Shown one piece after another: positions 25,146 through 36,929 of a stretch of 64,000 bases of DNA. The stretch lies in NCBI GenBank assembly GCA_029747015.1, contig JAKOGI010000181.1, positions 1 to 64,000 of the forward strand, read 5' to 3'. Both the position numbers and the translations under genes were made by a program. Under the pieces are notes generated by a model that saw only the letters and a program-made list of their open reading frames with translations, did no database searches and had not been told where the DNA came from. Position 1 is the stretch's first letter. The number at the start of each line of letters is the position of its first letter. The DNA comes from Carnegiea gigantea (lineage: Eukaryota > Streptophyta > Magnoliopsida > Caryophyllales > Cactaceae).

Positions 25146-26496
25146 AGGATTGGGGGTCCAAGGAATGCCCTAATGGGTATAGTACATAGTGACTTTTCAC
25201 ATGACCACAGTACACACTAACGATTACAGTATGCTGCTTTATTTTACAAACCATACACTCGTCAAGATAATACAATAATGGGGTAGCTACTTTTCAGATC
25301 TTTTAATGATGACAAGACTACTCATCATTATTGAGATTCTGCATGCCTCCATCTCCAATTATACTTTTCAAATCATCATTATCTGGATAATCATCAAAAT
25401 CTTCATCTAATTGAAGATGCTTCAGATCCATTTCTCAAATAGCTCAAGAAGATATTTCTTTCCTTTTTCAGATAAGAACTTTCCAGCTACTACATTAAAT
25501 AGATAATCAAAGATATCTTCTGAGACTGCTCCTTCCACCTTCATGTGTTCTTTAAACTCATTGTCATAGGCAAAAGTAGTATTTTCACAATGCATTAACG
25601 TTTTTCCTTATTCAATTAATGCCTAACATTGATGATAATTGTTGAAAAATCCAATGGCTCTATGCAGGATCACTAACTAGATGGACCGATCGTTCAGAAA
25701 TCCATTCTTGTCATTGATCATCAAGATTATCGTAATCAACAATCTGAGTAAGATAATGGGATGGCTTGGCTTTCTCATTTTCGTATTCGATTAACATGCT
25801 ATACACTCCTAAATTTAGGCATCTTTGAAGTGGAATTTTTATTGGACCATCAGAAGATATAAGAATCTAATGGATCCTTCTAAACATGTATTGCAGAAAT
25901 TTTGTTAGTTTTGAGAAAAATGGGACTTTGGATTTAGGATTTTTATGAAGTAAAGTACTATCCCGTATTCCCAAGCTTTAAAGACAGGGTCATTTGGAGA
26001 TAATAAATTTATTAGGAAACTAACACCACCAACTCCAGATTTATTGGGAAAATAGATCATTGTACCCAAAGACTCTCAAATATCATAGAAATAATAATGA
26101 TAAAAGTCAATGCAGGCTAGATACCACTCATTAAGGCATTTTTCTCGAACATGAAAACTTATTTTTTTCCTTGATATCATAAAGACACTGTAGGTAATTA
26201 ACTTGAAACTCTAAAGGGAAAAATCTTTAGGCTATTAGGTAGGCAGTATATGGTAAAGCAAAATGTGATATGCTTTTTGTATGGAATTCCACGTTATCGA
26301 TAAGGACTGTACTAGAAGGCGATAACCCATTCTAGTATGAATGACATTTCATTAAGGATTTTCTCCTTTTCTGGCAGGAGGTCTGCTTTGATGATCACCA
26401 TTGGCGAGTTCTCGAGTTAGACAGTCTGTCAGAGAGTTCTTCGATCCTTTATTTCCAAATCTCCTTCTACGTTTCACGTACATATTTGCTTTTTAA

Positions 26497-28125
26497 TTAA
26501 AAGATGGATTTTTTATACATCATGTCTTGTTGGATTATGGAAAGAACAAAATCTCCTTTAACTTCTTCATGATCATTGTCTACAACAAATTCTTCTCCTT
26601 GGAGATCACCAAGGCTAACAGAGTTACTCTCCATCATATAACTTGTTTCTTCATAATCACTTTCTTCATATTCATTATCCAATATAATTTCAACAATTCC
26701 TTTGTTATTATTGAGGACTAGGTCTAATGCCTCATCTTCACTAAGCTCAACAGAATCTAGGCTTCCCAAAGCCTCGATAAGCTTATTATTCTTCCTATTT
26801 TTGCATTCGTTAGCATAATACCCTACTTCTCCACATGCCCGACATTTGAAGTTGTTTTTTCCTGTAGGGCAATAAGCAACTTTTTTAAAAAATCTAGGTT
26901 TTTTAGGACTTGGTTTGTTATAATATTTTCTTCTATATTTCTCACCCCTCTGCTTGTTAAAACACTTTTTCTAGTAGAATTTTCTTTTTCTTCGCTTTTC
27001 AGGTTCCTTTCCCCATTGGTGAGGTGAGTTCCAGCAGGTTAAGGATTGCTTCTTAATTTTCTTCTGATTTTGGAGATCAAGACATTGATCATTGACCCAT
27101 TTTCTTAGATAAGAGATTCTCGAACCAAAGGTATCAATGACATCCGCTCATTCTAGATGTGCAATGTATTTTTCATTAATTATGTAATTTATAGGATATG
27201 ACAATTTGCCATAGAACATACTAAGATTGGTTTCATTATGCCCAATTTTGTAATAAAATTGACTAAATTCAGCAATATAATTTTTCAGATATCTCATATC
27301 CCATAATTCTATATTATTAATCTTTCTTTGCCAATCTCTTGCTTCTTATTCGGAATCAAATTTAGCTCTGATAAATTCGGTTTCAATTTCTTTGCATAAA
27401 TTTTTAAATATTGCAGTTGGTGTTTCCATGATTCTTAAAGTACTTTCACCATCTTTAATTAATGAATCATACAAGTTAGCTGCAGTGCCAGAAAAGCTGT
27501 GTTCGATATAGTTTAGGAAATCTACTACAGTCCATGTAGTATTTAGGTTTTAAACACTATTCATTCCTCTTTTTCAGTGCTCAAATATTTTTTCTCTATT
27601 ACGGGCTCCATCAATGTTTAAGATATATCCAATTTGGCTAATTGGAGCAAGGCCAATTTCTTCATAGATCATGATTTTTCTTGGTATAAACCCTAAGGAG
27701 AAATTACTTGTATGTCCTGTTAGACCGTACCTAGGTCTCAAGAAATGAGTATTACTTCTAAAAGGTTCACCAAATTCTTCAGGCTTAGGAATGACATTGT
27801 TAACTAAATTGGTCTCTGTTTCATATAAGCCAACCTCTTCTCCAATGTCATTGATCTCGTTTTCAACAGTCATTATACCATATTTGTTATCCAGTTTTCT
27901 CCTAACTTCTTTTAATGATAATACACTAAGATCTTCTAATTTAATCAGATTCATTTGTTGATATATTTCTTCTTCTAATTGGATATTTTTGGTCTCTTCA
28001 TTATCATCAGATAAAATGTCATGTTTATTACTAATTGCGCCTATGATCTTGTTTAATTCCTCTCGGTTTTGTTCTTTCTCGAACATGTTTTGTAGTCCGT
28101 CAAGAGTATATTGCTTATACTCCAT
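26497..28125 (-). pseudogene. pararetroviral coat-protein-like ORF, broken by stops
   Basis: The pieces 28,125-27,574 and 26,769-26,497 and the knuckle between them share one reading frame over 543 codons, interrupted by several in-frame stops and no net frameshift. The N-terminal part is Glu/Asn-rich and coiled-coil-like. The middle resembles caulimovirid capsid sequence; a Lys/Arg-rich stretch precedes a zinc knuckle at 26,844-26,803. The knuckle has its three Cys in place, but the usual His is Tyr (CGEVGYYANEC). The C-terminal part is acidic, as in caulimovirid coat proteins. Assignment is by recognised pattern, not by search. Confidence 0.6.
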
Positions 28126-28579
28126 CTTCTTCTTCCTTCTCTGCTTTTTCAGCTGATTTTTTGCCTAATTTTTCTTCTAGTTCTTTTGAATTTTTATCTC
28201 ATGCAAAGGAAATGGTATCTTATTTTTCAGGTTTTGGAAAGGTTATTTATGTTGAAAAGGGGTGCTAATACTGGAAGTGGATTTTCTGCTATGTCTAACT
28301 TTGTTAACCAAAGAAAGGTATTACAGATATTTATTTCTTAAGCTCCTTGACTTCAGTCTTAGTTCTAACTAATTCGGCTTTTAATTCCAAAACTATATCA
28401 GTAATATAGTTCAATTAAGGTGCTAGTGGAGAAAGGTCTTCCGATAAGTGAACAATACGTGAATAATTGGGTCCAGGGCAAGCAGGTGATGACTCTAGCA
28501 TTAATCATAGTTAATCACAGTTAATTAGCTTAATTAATCATTAAGTAGCTTAATTATCTTAATTAGTTTTGGTCACGTG

Positions 28580-28591
28580 GCTCTGATACTA
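28580..28591 (-). other. pararetroviral primer-binding site (tRNA-Met)
   Basis: The minus strand reads TAGTATCAGAGC, one mismatch from TGGTATCAGAGC. It lies about 455 bp upstream of the coat-like frame. In caulimovirids this site defines genome position 1. Confidence 0.65.
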
Positions 28592-28889
28592 TTTGAAAGA
28601 GGGTGTTAAGTAGTACTTATGAGCAAAAAACCACATGCACAAATTTCTATTTTTTGAAAGTAAGTTTTTAAGGATTTGGGTTAGATGTGCAAATATAAGG
28701 GACTTAGGGTCCTTGGTGTAATTTTAAAAAAGATAAGTTTTGTTGACTTTGGTCCCAAAAAATATTTAGCTAAAATTGTAGGGACTAGAAAATATCTATC
28801 ATAAAATGTGGGTCTGGGAAATTATTTGCCCTAACATTGATGGTCCAAAAAATAATTTTTTCTAGGGTGAATACTTTTGAAACTTATAA

Positions 28890-29165
28890 TAGGTTGCTCA
28901 CTGCTAAAGAGTCATAGCTCATTAGTTTCATTTGTTAGCTAACTATATTTTACAAAACTGTTTTCATCTTTTTGATGATTGAACATCATGAAAGTATAAC
29001 ATTCTACGACAATGACATTTTGTACACTTTAATATTTGATTTAACATTATAAAAAAATATCATACTAGTTTGATTTTGCATTCATTTCTGGAATTAAGCA
29101 TAGTAAAAGATATAACGCACTAGGTTTGGCTGTTAGCTCACTAGTTTCGTCTGCTAGCTCCCTAG
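28890..29165 (+). repeat. sparse GCTCACTA motifs
   Basis: A few copies (GCTCACTG, GCTCATTAG, GCTCACTAG) occur on the plus strand, marking the resumption of MULE sequence right of the pararetroviral insert. Confidence 0.6.
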
Positions 29166-29819
29166 AATCAAGCATAGTAAAAGATATAAAATATCCAATA
29201 GTAAATGCTGTATACCGGTAGTTCACCATGATTAAGGGTAAGCACAGTAATAGTGTTTATTTGAGAGCATTGGGTACATAAGTTCTTAAAGTTAGTCTAA
29301 CTTAAAGCAAGGTACATTACTCATGCTGTTGGTACTTGAGGCTGGTCTGATTTTGCATTCTTTTCTGCTTATTGTTTATCATAGAACTCCTTTGCAAGCA
29401 TCTTTACTCTACTCCTATATATATTTTCTTCATTGTTGATGATCTCATAGTAGTACCTTGCTCGCATTACATCAAGCAGATTTTTATCCTACAAACAAAG
29501 CCAAAAAAGGAAACAAACCATTAATAGGTGTTGTACTTATTTCAAGCTATTTTCGCAGACAAAATATTATTTGTAGACTTACTTTATTTTTCTTGAAACA
29601 ACAATCCCATTTATTTGCTTGGCTAAAGTAAGACTCCATGTGCCTTATGTAGAATATTCCACAGTCTGTGACATTATCTGTTGTCTTCCATGGTGTTCTC
29701 ATTCATACTGGTTTCATCTTCTTTCCAATTTCATGCTTAGGGTGGCTAACACTATCCTGAAGAAATCTACCCAAAGCTCTTACCTGTGTACAACAAACAA
29801 TTTTGTTCAGCTCATTGGA

Positions 29820-29995
29820 ATGGTTTAATAGCTCACCAAATATGTGTGTTAGCTCCCTAAACAACATTTTGTGAATCATTGATTCTCAGCATACTACATA
29901 AGTGTCTTGGCTCACTACATATGTGTGTTAACTCACAAAAAATGTGTGTTAGCTCACCAAAAATGTGTTTTAGCTCATCAAATATGTGTGTTGAT
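29820..29995 (+). repeat. GCTCACCAAA array between protease exons
   Basis: Six to seven copies of GCTCACCAAA/GCTCACTACA followed by TATGTGTGTT lie between the Cys-containing exon and the His/Asp-containing exon of the minus-strand gene. Confidence 0.8.
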
Positions 29996-30924
29996 TTATT
30001 ATAAATTAAATGAATCAGTGAACATTTGAACATACCACTAATAGATGTGTTTCTCTATATGTGGTTTTGAACTGAGCAGTTATGTGCACGTTGTCCGTAA
30101 TGTCAAGCCCTTCATCCTTTAAATCAAAGCTGAAGATGAAGAAATGCTTCATGTGGCATACTGGGAGAACACCTTTAAATTGGAAAATGAATAATATAAG
30201 ACAATGTGGTAGTGCAATATACAATGAAAATGTATTAGATTAATGCCTACCAGTTGCAATTGTTTTGCTGATATTCATTTGTCACATCTTTGGAATTCTC
30301 TCTCAAGAATTGTTTCAAAATCAATGTACCTTGCCTCTTCTAATTTTGCTGTATTTATCAAGGGGCCCAAGGTTGACTGCATTTTTACAACAGTATCATT
30401 AGGTGTTTGATCATTTGTATTTGTGAAAAAAATAAGTATGTATTTACCATTATATCAACTGGTGCAAAAAATCTTCTTGGAGAGCCTTTACTTCTTTTTC
30501 TCTCCAAGTTGTTGAGGATAATAGCCCAGACATTGATCACATGTGCATCAATGTGTTCCCTTGGACACATGGTTGACATGTGATACTGATTTGCAACAAG
30601 TGTTTTGACATCAAACAATTCTTCACTGATTTAGTAAGAAAAGGAAAAAAAAACTGTAAGTATATATTCATTATAATTTAAGTGTTTGTAAGTGTTTTTT
30701 GTGTGGCATTTTTGTGCTTACTTTGAATCAAGGTCCTCTAATAGATGGAATACATAATTAGCAACAATCTTTTTCTAGGCTGACAACTCCCCTGCAATCT
30801 TTGTTATTCTCTGCACAAAAGGAGAGCAAAAGGGTTCGGTCATTGGCCTTTCTCTTCCTGGGTTGATGTCTTACTTCTTGGTGGGCTCATCTTTTGCAAA
30901 AGATTATATCAAAGTTAATGATAA

Positions 30925-31390
30925 CATAGCTCACTTAATACATAACATGGATGAGTGCTCGGTAAAATTGATATTCTGCTCATTAAAATGATTGTTCTGC
31001 TCAGTAAATAGAGATTGTAGCTCACCACTCACTAAACTATATGTTCTACTTACTAGAGTATATGTTTTACTCACTCACATATATGTTCTACTCACTGACA
31101 CATGTTCAACTCACTAACATATACCTTCTACTTATCAAGTTATACTTTCTGCTAACTAAAATTTAACTTCTCCTCACTGACAATGGACATGAGCTCACTG
31201 AAAAAAAATAATGTTCACTACCAACAAAGTTCTCTTTGCTTGTTCCTAGAGCCATGTAAAAGTGAAGTTTGCTCACAAGATGTGTCATTCTAGCTCACTA
31301 TAACATAAATTGTCATTTATCAGTAACTTCCCTATAACTTACTAAAAAGTATGTTCTGCGCACTGAAAGTAACAGTATGCTCACTGAAAC
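30925..31390 (+). repeat. GCTCACTAA array in ULP1-like gene intron
   Basis: More than a dozen GCTCACT, ACTCACT and GCTCAGT copies at about 25-30 bp spacing lie between the protease domain and the Thr/Pro linker. Confidence 0.8.
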
Positions 31391-31559
31391 TCCTTACAAA
31401 CTTTATGTGTTGTTTTTGTTTTACCATCTTCTCTACTAGGAGGTTTTTGCTTTGGTTGCTCTCCTTCACTTATTTTATGCCTTTCTTGTTGCTCTATTTG
31501 TGTTTCTAGAATCGATGGTGGTGGTGGTGTTTCAGATAATTCATGTGGTGGTTGTGTCT

Positions 31560-31800
31560 CAAGAGTTTATGATGGGTCTTGTGGTGGGGAGGGTGGTTGT
31601 GTCTAAAGTGTTTTTTAAGGTGGGGAGGATGGTGGTGTCTGATGTATTTATGTAGGGGGAGGGTGGTGGTATCTGATGTGTTTTAGCAGGGGGAAGGTTG
31701 GTGGTGCCTGATGTGTCTCTATGGAGGGAGGGTGGTGGTACCTGATCTGTTTTTACAAGAGGAAGGGTGGTGGTGTCTGAAGTGGTGCTGGTGGTGCCGG
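31560..31800 (-). repeat. coding tandem repeat: 23-residue Thr/Pro unit
   Basis: On the plus strand units begin TGATGTR-like at 31,640, 31,674, 31,709, 31,743 and 31,778 (alternating 34 and 35 bp), so two half-units make 69 bp. In the minus-strand gene this gives a 23-residue repeat of the type SDTTTLP...KT.Q.PPPS. It is a likely flexible linker of the ULP1-like protein. Confidence 0.75.
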
Positions 31801-32639
31801 TGTTAGAGGAGTCAGGCTTTTGGCTATTGTCAATCAACTTAAAACTGAGCATGTCATTCCCCCTGCCCTGATGCAGGACTTTTGCTTCTTACACTTTAGG
31901 CTTTCTGGCTGCTGGTCTTTTGTTGCCTTAAAAAAGTATTCTACGATTCAGTCATCGCCTCAACTACAACAGCTCTATTCCACCATTCATCATCTTAACT
32001 GAATGGTGGTATCTCAGGGCTTTCATCCCCTTTTTCTTTTTATGCCATTAGTGGAGATTTTGAGATTTGAGCCTCACAGTATGAAGAGAACATGCTTATT
32101 ACCGCATCTCTTATTTTCTTAAGTGCTTTATTATTTTGGTACCTTTTTAACAAGTAGTCCATAAAGGTTCTATACCTCTTAAATGCACTCATCAAAGTCT
32201 TCGTTACTAAAGCCATTTCTTCCATATCTTTCTATATGTGGACATCGTTCAAGTATTTTAAGATGTTAGATGTTTGTTTAAATTCTTTGATTCTGCTTAA
32301 CTGTTATAAATGAATTAAATGATACGTCTAACTCTGATATTCAATCATTTTGTGAAAACATCTTTGGCTATTCTTCCTTTTGTGGCTGAGGTTTTCTGGC
32401 TTGTTCAGGATGCTCTTCTATGTTTATTTGTATTGGAGGCTCCACTTTTCTCTTTCCAAAGCCTTTCATCTCTTCTTTTGCAGCAACTTGATTAGCCCTT
32501 CTCTCTTTTTTCAGTCTTTCCCTCAACTTTTCTATTGTCCAACCTTTGATTGTTGGGAATAGACTCTCAACAATCTTTCTGTGAGGAGAACTCTATCAAG
32601 ATATACCATCTACAACAGAAATGTTCATTGTAATCAACA

Positions 32640-33180
32640 CTATATAGCTCACCAAAAATGAATCTATGTTAACTAAAATATAGTTCCTACTCACCAAAAA
32701 TGTATACTAGCTCAATAACATAAAGTAATGTTCTCTAAGAATAATTCCTATTTAGCTCACTAAAATTGTTGATATAGATCAATATAACGGACAATTGTCA
32801 GCTATGAACAAGTCATTTATAGCTCATCAAAGCTGAACTTTGGCTCACCAAAAGATATGTTCTGCTCGCTAAGATATATGGTCTACTTACTAAAAATAGT
32901 ACTCTGCTTACTAAACATTTTGTTCTGCTCACTAAAATATATAGTACCTCACTAACATGAAGTAATGTTCTGTAATAATAATTCCTATATGCATATGGTG
33001 TACATGATGTGTGCTCACTAAAATGGTCATTATAGATCAATGAAATAGATAATTGTAACCTATGAACAAGTTCTCCATAGCTCACCAAAAATATTATTGT
33101 GCTCACTAAAATACATATTCTGCTTACTAAGTATATATGTTTAGCTCATTGAATGTGACATTGTGCTAACTAAAAACATG
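32640..33180 (+). repeat. GCTCACTAA array in ULP1-like gene intron
   Basis: About 15-20 copies of GCTCACTAAAA and variants occur. Two longer passages (about 32,700-32,790 and 32,944-33,045) are near-duplicates that share AACATAAAGTAATGTTC-like sequence. Confidence 0.8.
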
Positions 33181-34789
33181 ATAGTCTGATAGAATAGAAG
33201 AAACTTACCATCAAGAAGAGAATAGGTCCATCAAAGTTTGAAATCCTCTTTTTGACAGATTCATACAATCTGTCAATGTTGTACTAACACCAATCAATTG
33301 TTGCTATGCCTTCAACATTAGCAACCTTCTCGGTGAAATAGGGTGCGCAATGTACATTCTTCAAACCATTGAAAAAGCAAGAAACCATGCATAGCACAAA
33401 GTTTCTTTTGAAACTTTCCCTTGCATCAGTTTGGCTCAGTATATATTTTGGCATTTGGCTGAGCTTAGGGGTCCCATCTTGTAGATTCCACTCCTTTCTT
33501 CATGCTGCGAGGACTTCATTATATTTGGCATTCTTTCGATTTTTGCCATAGAACTCCTCAACCTTCCTTCCACCATAGGGAAGTGCCAATGTGAGATGCA
33601 CATCCATTGGTATAATCTCAATCTTCTTGTCAGCTGATATGTACAAGGTAACTAAGCATAGGTCAAAGCTATCTACAAGTCATTTACATAAATGCCCCAA
33701 CAATTCATTTACTTGTATATGGAGGAATCCCCCAAACCTCATATCTCTTATTGCCTGTCTTTGTACCTCATTGAATTTCTTAATCATTATAAGAAAACCT
33801 GATGGTGACATTCTAGTTTGAAAGATCTTTTTGGGTTTTTTATCTACCTCTCCAGGTTTTGGCACAAATTGCACAAACTTGGGATCTTGAACACAAATGA
33901 TAGTACTTGCATGCTGTTTTAGGGATTTATGTTGTTGTTCATGTTGCAAAACTAAGAGCGTCCATACTTTACAGGAGTTTTTGGACTCTTCTTGACAACC
34001 TACTTCTCCTTATCAGCTTGTGCCTTAGCAGACGTTTTTGACCTCACTTGCATTTGCTTTGGTCTAGACTTTGATGCTTGTTTTATCTTCTTGATTCTCT
34101 TCACCAACACGTTATCGTCATAGTTAGATTCATCATCATACCCAGGGGGAGGCATTTTGTAAGTGGTGTCCTCTACAGTGTCATCTGTTTCCTCTGAAAG
34201 TTGTTGATGAATGTCGGTGATTGTTTTTTCTAAGCTTGCTTGGGCAGTGTTCTTGGTAACATTAGGGGATTATCTGCTTTGAATACTTCTTTCCCCCTTT
34301 TGTTCTTTTCTGTTGCCAATGTTCTCTTATGCATCATTTTTCTTTGACTCAATTTTTCTTTTTTCTAGCACCATATTTTGTTTTTCCCCTGCAGTGGGAG
34401 TATTTTGTTGACGTGGTTCTCTTGTTTTTTGTTAATCTTGTTCTCCCTCTCCTTGTTGAGTAGCCTGTGATTCTTCCACAGCATACATAGTTTGTTTTTC
34501 CATCACCACTTTTTGTTGTCCCCTACTGTGGGAGCTCGGACTTGTTCATGTTCTAAACTTATTAGACCGCTACAACTATTTCTATTCTTCCTAACTTCTT
34601 GTTTCATCCATCTTTTCTATACGGTAGTACCTGATAAGCTGGTTTTCCCTTCAGAAGTTTTATCCCATGGTGTGGACAGGTTTTTTTGCTCCTTTTCAAG
34701 CTGTATGAGTGTACTGTTGATTTGGTTGAGCTTCCTTGCTTGCTTCTTCTGCAGTTGTACATGGTACTTTGTATAAGTAAACAAAGAGT

Positions 34790-35290
34790 ATAGCTCAATA
34801 AATGTGCAGTTTAATCTAATCTGGAGCTCTCTATATATATTTATCTCACTAAAATAAACTGTCTGCTCACTAGAATTGCAGTTTAACTCACTAAATATAG
34901 TTGTTTACTCACTACAATTGCAATTCAGCTCACTAAACATAGTTGTTTGCTCACTACAAATGCAGTTTCAGCTCACTAAATATAATTGTAGATGTATAGT
35001 TTACTAGGTGTTTAAAATATGGATTAACTCGCAAGATATAGGAACTAGTACATCAAAAGGGATTCGAATGCTTAACTATACATCATGGTACATCATAAGA
35101 ATAAAGAAGATGAATTTCCATACTGCTCACTAGACATGTGTAATAGCTCACCAAATCATAATTTATGGCTCACTAATTGGCAGCAATTAAATTAGAATAT
35201 AATGTACAGCTCCTTTGAATACAATTTCTCCTCCTCACTACATATGTAATTCAGATCCTTACATATAAACTTACATATTATAGACACATG
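34790..35290 (+). repeat. GCTCACTAAATATA array
   Basis: Repeated GCTCACTAAATATAGTTGTTTGCTCAC-type phrasing occurs between the linker exon and exon 1 of the ULP1-like gene. Confidence 0.8.
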
Positions 35291-35579
35291 TTGGCCTGAA
35301 TTATAAGTAATATCCTCTTGCATTCCTTGATTTGTTTCATTTGTTTTATTTTGATCCTTTAGGCTTCAATAAAAAAGAAAAATACAATTTAGTGCAGTGA
35401 ACTATACTGTATGTGTTTAGATACATTTGAAGTGTAATTACTTGAAGTTCACTGGATTAGAAGAGATGCCTATGACAACTTACATAATTATATCTTGAGG
35501 GCTTATGCTTGACACTTCCGTCTTCGATCTATCAAATAGTATTACATGTAATGCTAATATTACAGTGTATGTGATAGCA

Positions 35580-36400
35580 CACTAGAACAAAAGGTGTAGC
35601 TTACTAAAATGATATCATGGCTCACTACAATATAAGATACAACTCACTATACATGTGAAATAGTATATGAAAAGGGATTGGAGTTCTAGACTGCACACTA
35701 AAATGTATGGTACCACTTACTAAATTCAAGGCATGGCACACTAGGATGTAAAGTATAGCTCACTATAATATAAGGTACAACTTAATATAGCATGCATATG
35801 TTGACAGCCACTAGAGTATAATTTATAGGTCACTAAATTCTAGTAATGGCATACTAAATTCAAGCCATAGCTCACTACAATATAAGGTACAACTCACTAT
35901 GGCATGCATATGGTCACAACCACTACAATATAATTTATAGCTCACTAAATTCTAGTCATGGCTCACTAAATTCAAGCCATACCTCACTACAATATAAGGT
36001 ACAACTCACTATAGTATGCATTGTTGAACAGTCACTAGAATATAAGTTACAACTCACTAAATTCTAGTCATGGCTCACTAAATTCAAGCCACAGCTCACT
36101 ACAATATAAGGTAAAACTCATTATAGCATGCATATGTTGACAGTCACCAGAATATAATCTACAGCTCACTAAATCTAGTCATGGCTCACTAAATTCAAGT
36201 CATAGCTCACTACAATATAAGGTACAACTCACTATAGCATGTTCGCTAAGGAAATGTAGACTGATGTGCTAACAGAATAAGGTAAAAGTGTTTCACATGG
36301 TATTAATCAACATCGAATTAGGTGTTTTCTTGTGAATGTGCTGACATAATCAAGTGTTCGTAGTTACCGCTCACTGGTTATGTACTCTGGCTCACTAATA
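35580..36400 (+). repeat. GCTCACTAA array with 112-bp higher-order repeat
   Basis: From 35,735 to 36,241 about 4.5 copies of a 112-bp unit are arranged head to tail (unit starts 35,735, 35,848, 35,960, 36,072, 36,183). Each unit contains several GCTCACTA motifs plus ACAATATAAGGTACAACTC and TAGCATGCATATG. Confidence 0.9.
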
Positions 36401-36929
36401 TTAGGTTTAAGATTTTCAACGTACTATTTTTTGAGTAGTGTTTGATTCATCACTAGCAATCTCTTCTTCGGTGCTACTGAATGGTGAGTGAGTTTCCATC
36501 TGTGAACATTGCAAAAGTGAGATTATGAGAGCACCATTTTCTTAAAATTTAGAATGCCACACGAATTCATTATTTTGTTTTGAGCATGCAAATAAAATTC
36601 GTTTGTTGCTAAAACTTGCATCGAAATGTTTGATTCAAGCTTCAGTAATGATTTTTTGAAGATTTCTTGGTAGAATCCGTGAGCAAACGCAGTACAATTT
36701 CACCAAATCGAGCACGAATGTGAGCGGTTTTGGAGAGAGAGAGTGAACGGAAGTCCGTGGGGTGTTTGTATTTTGAACAGACGGCTTGTGAGTGCTTTTT
36801 TGTTTTTATTTTTTTTATGCAGCGGTTTTTTTTAATTTTGTGTATGTGGCATGCCAGCGGGACAATTGTGGGTCGGTTGTATATTTGCATTTGTACAATC
36901 GGGTGGACCATAGACTAACTGCTTTGAGG

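Larger units (their letters stand above)
24700..28591 (-). other. endogenous pararetrovirus fragment (Caulimoviridae-like)
   Basis: On the minus strand a tRNA-Met primer-binding site (28,591-28,580) is followed by a single long broken frame with a retroviral-type zinc knuckle. Further open-looking sequence follows, then a TATA promoter-like site (25,145-25,136). That order (PBS, coat-type ORF, promoter) fits an integrated caulimovirid genome. At about 3.9 kb it is half the usual 7-8 kb, and movement protein and reverse transcriptase were not found, so it is internally deleted. No infectious potential is suggested. Confidence 0.6.
29340..36499 (-). pseudogene. ULP1-like (C48) cysteine protease gene of a Kaonashi MULE
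   Basis: The ATG at 36,499 follows an intron acceptor (CAG). Exon 1 (36,499-36,425) encodes METHSPFSSTEEEIASDE and ends at a GTACGT donor. Later parts: basic/acidic linker (about 34,480-33,960), a domain with FGGFLHIQVNELLGHL (33,949-33,680), its continuation (about 33,660-33,200), a Thr/Pro repeat linker (31,852-31,559), and the protease domain. The domain keeps the C48 triad by pattern: His in MKHFFIF (30,146-30,144), Asp in LDITDN (30,095-30,093), Cys in TDCGIF (29,663-29,661). The last part includes RARYYYEIINNEE (about 29,460-29,420). At least one in-frame stop (29,705-29,703) and other breaks are visible. Family members resemble SUMO proteases; real activity of transposon-borne copies is unproven. 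Confidence 0.75.
19741..36910. mobile_element. Kaonashi-like MULE carrying transposase and ULP1-like genes
   Basis: A FAR1/MULE transposase gene on + and a ULP1 (C48) protease-like gene on - converge, and both are riddled with the same GCTCACTAA motif. Kaonashi MULEs are known to carry captured ULP-like genes. Candidate ends: at the left an 11-bp perfect inverted repeat (19,741-19,751 / 19,759-19,769, CTGGGTGGACA); at the right GGGTGGACC (36,901-36,909), followed by CATAGACTA. CATAGAACT precedes the left hairpin, so a degenerate 9-bp target duplication is possible. Boundaries are inferred; the gene pairing is clear. A pararetroviral fragment appears inserted at about 24.7-28.6 kb. Confidence 0.65.

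Noticed and set aside
31452..31655. Plus-strand Val-rich frame
   Set aside because: Antisense of the Thr/Pro linker repeat of the ULP1-like gene.
20335..36241. GCTCACTAA arrays as a CRISPR array
   Set aside because: The motif is 9-10 nt, degenerate and irregularly spaced, and the DNA is plant nuclear; the repeats lie within spliced genes.
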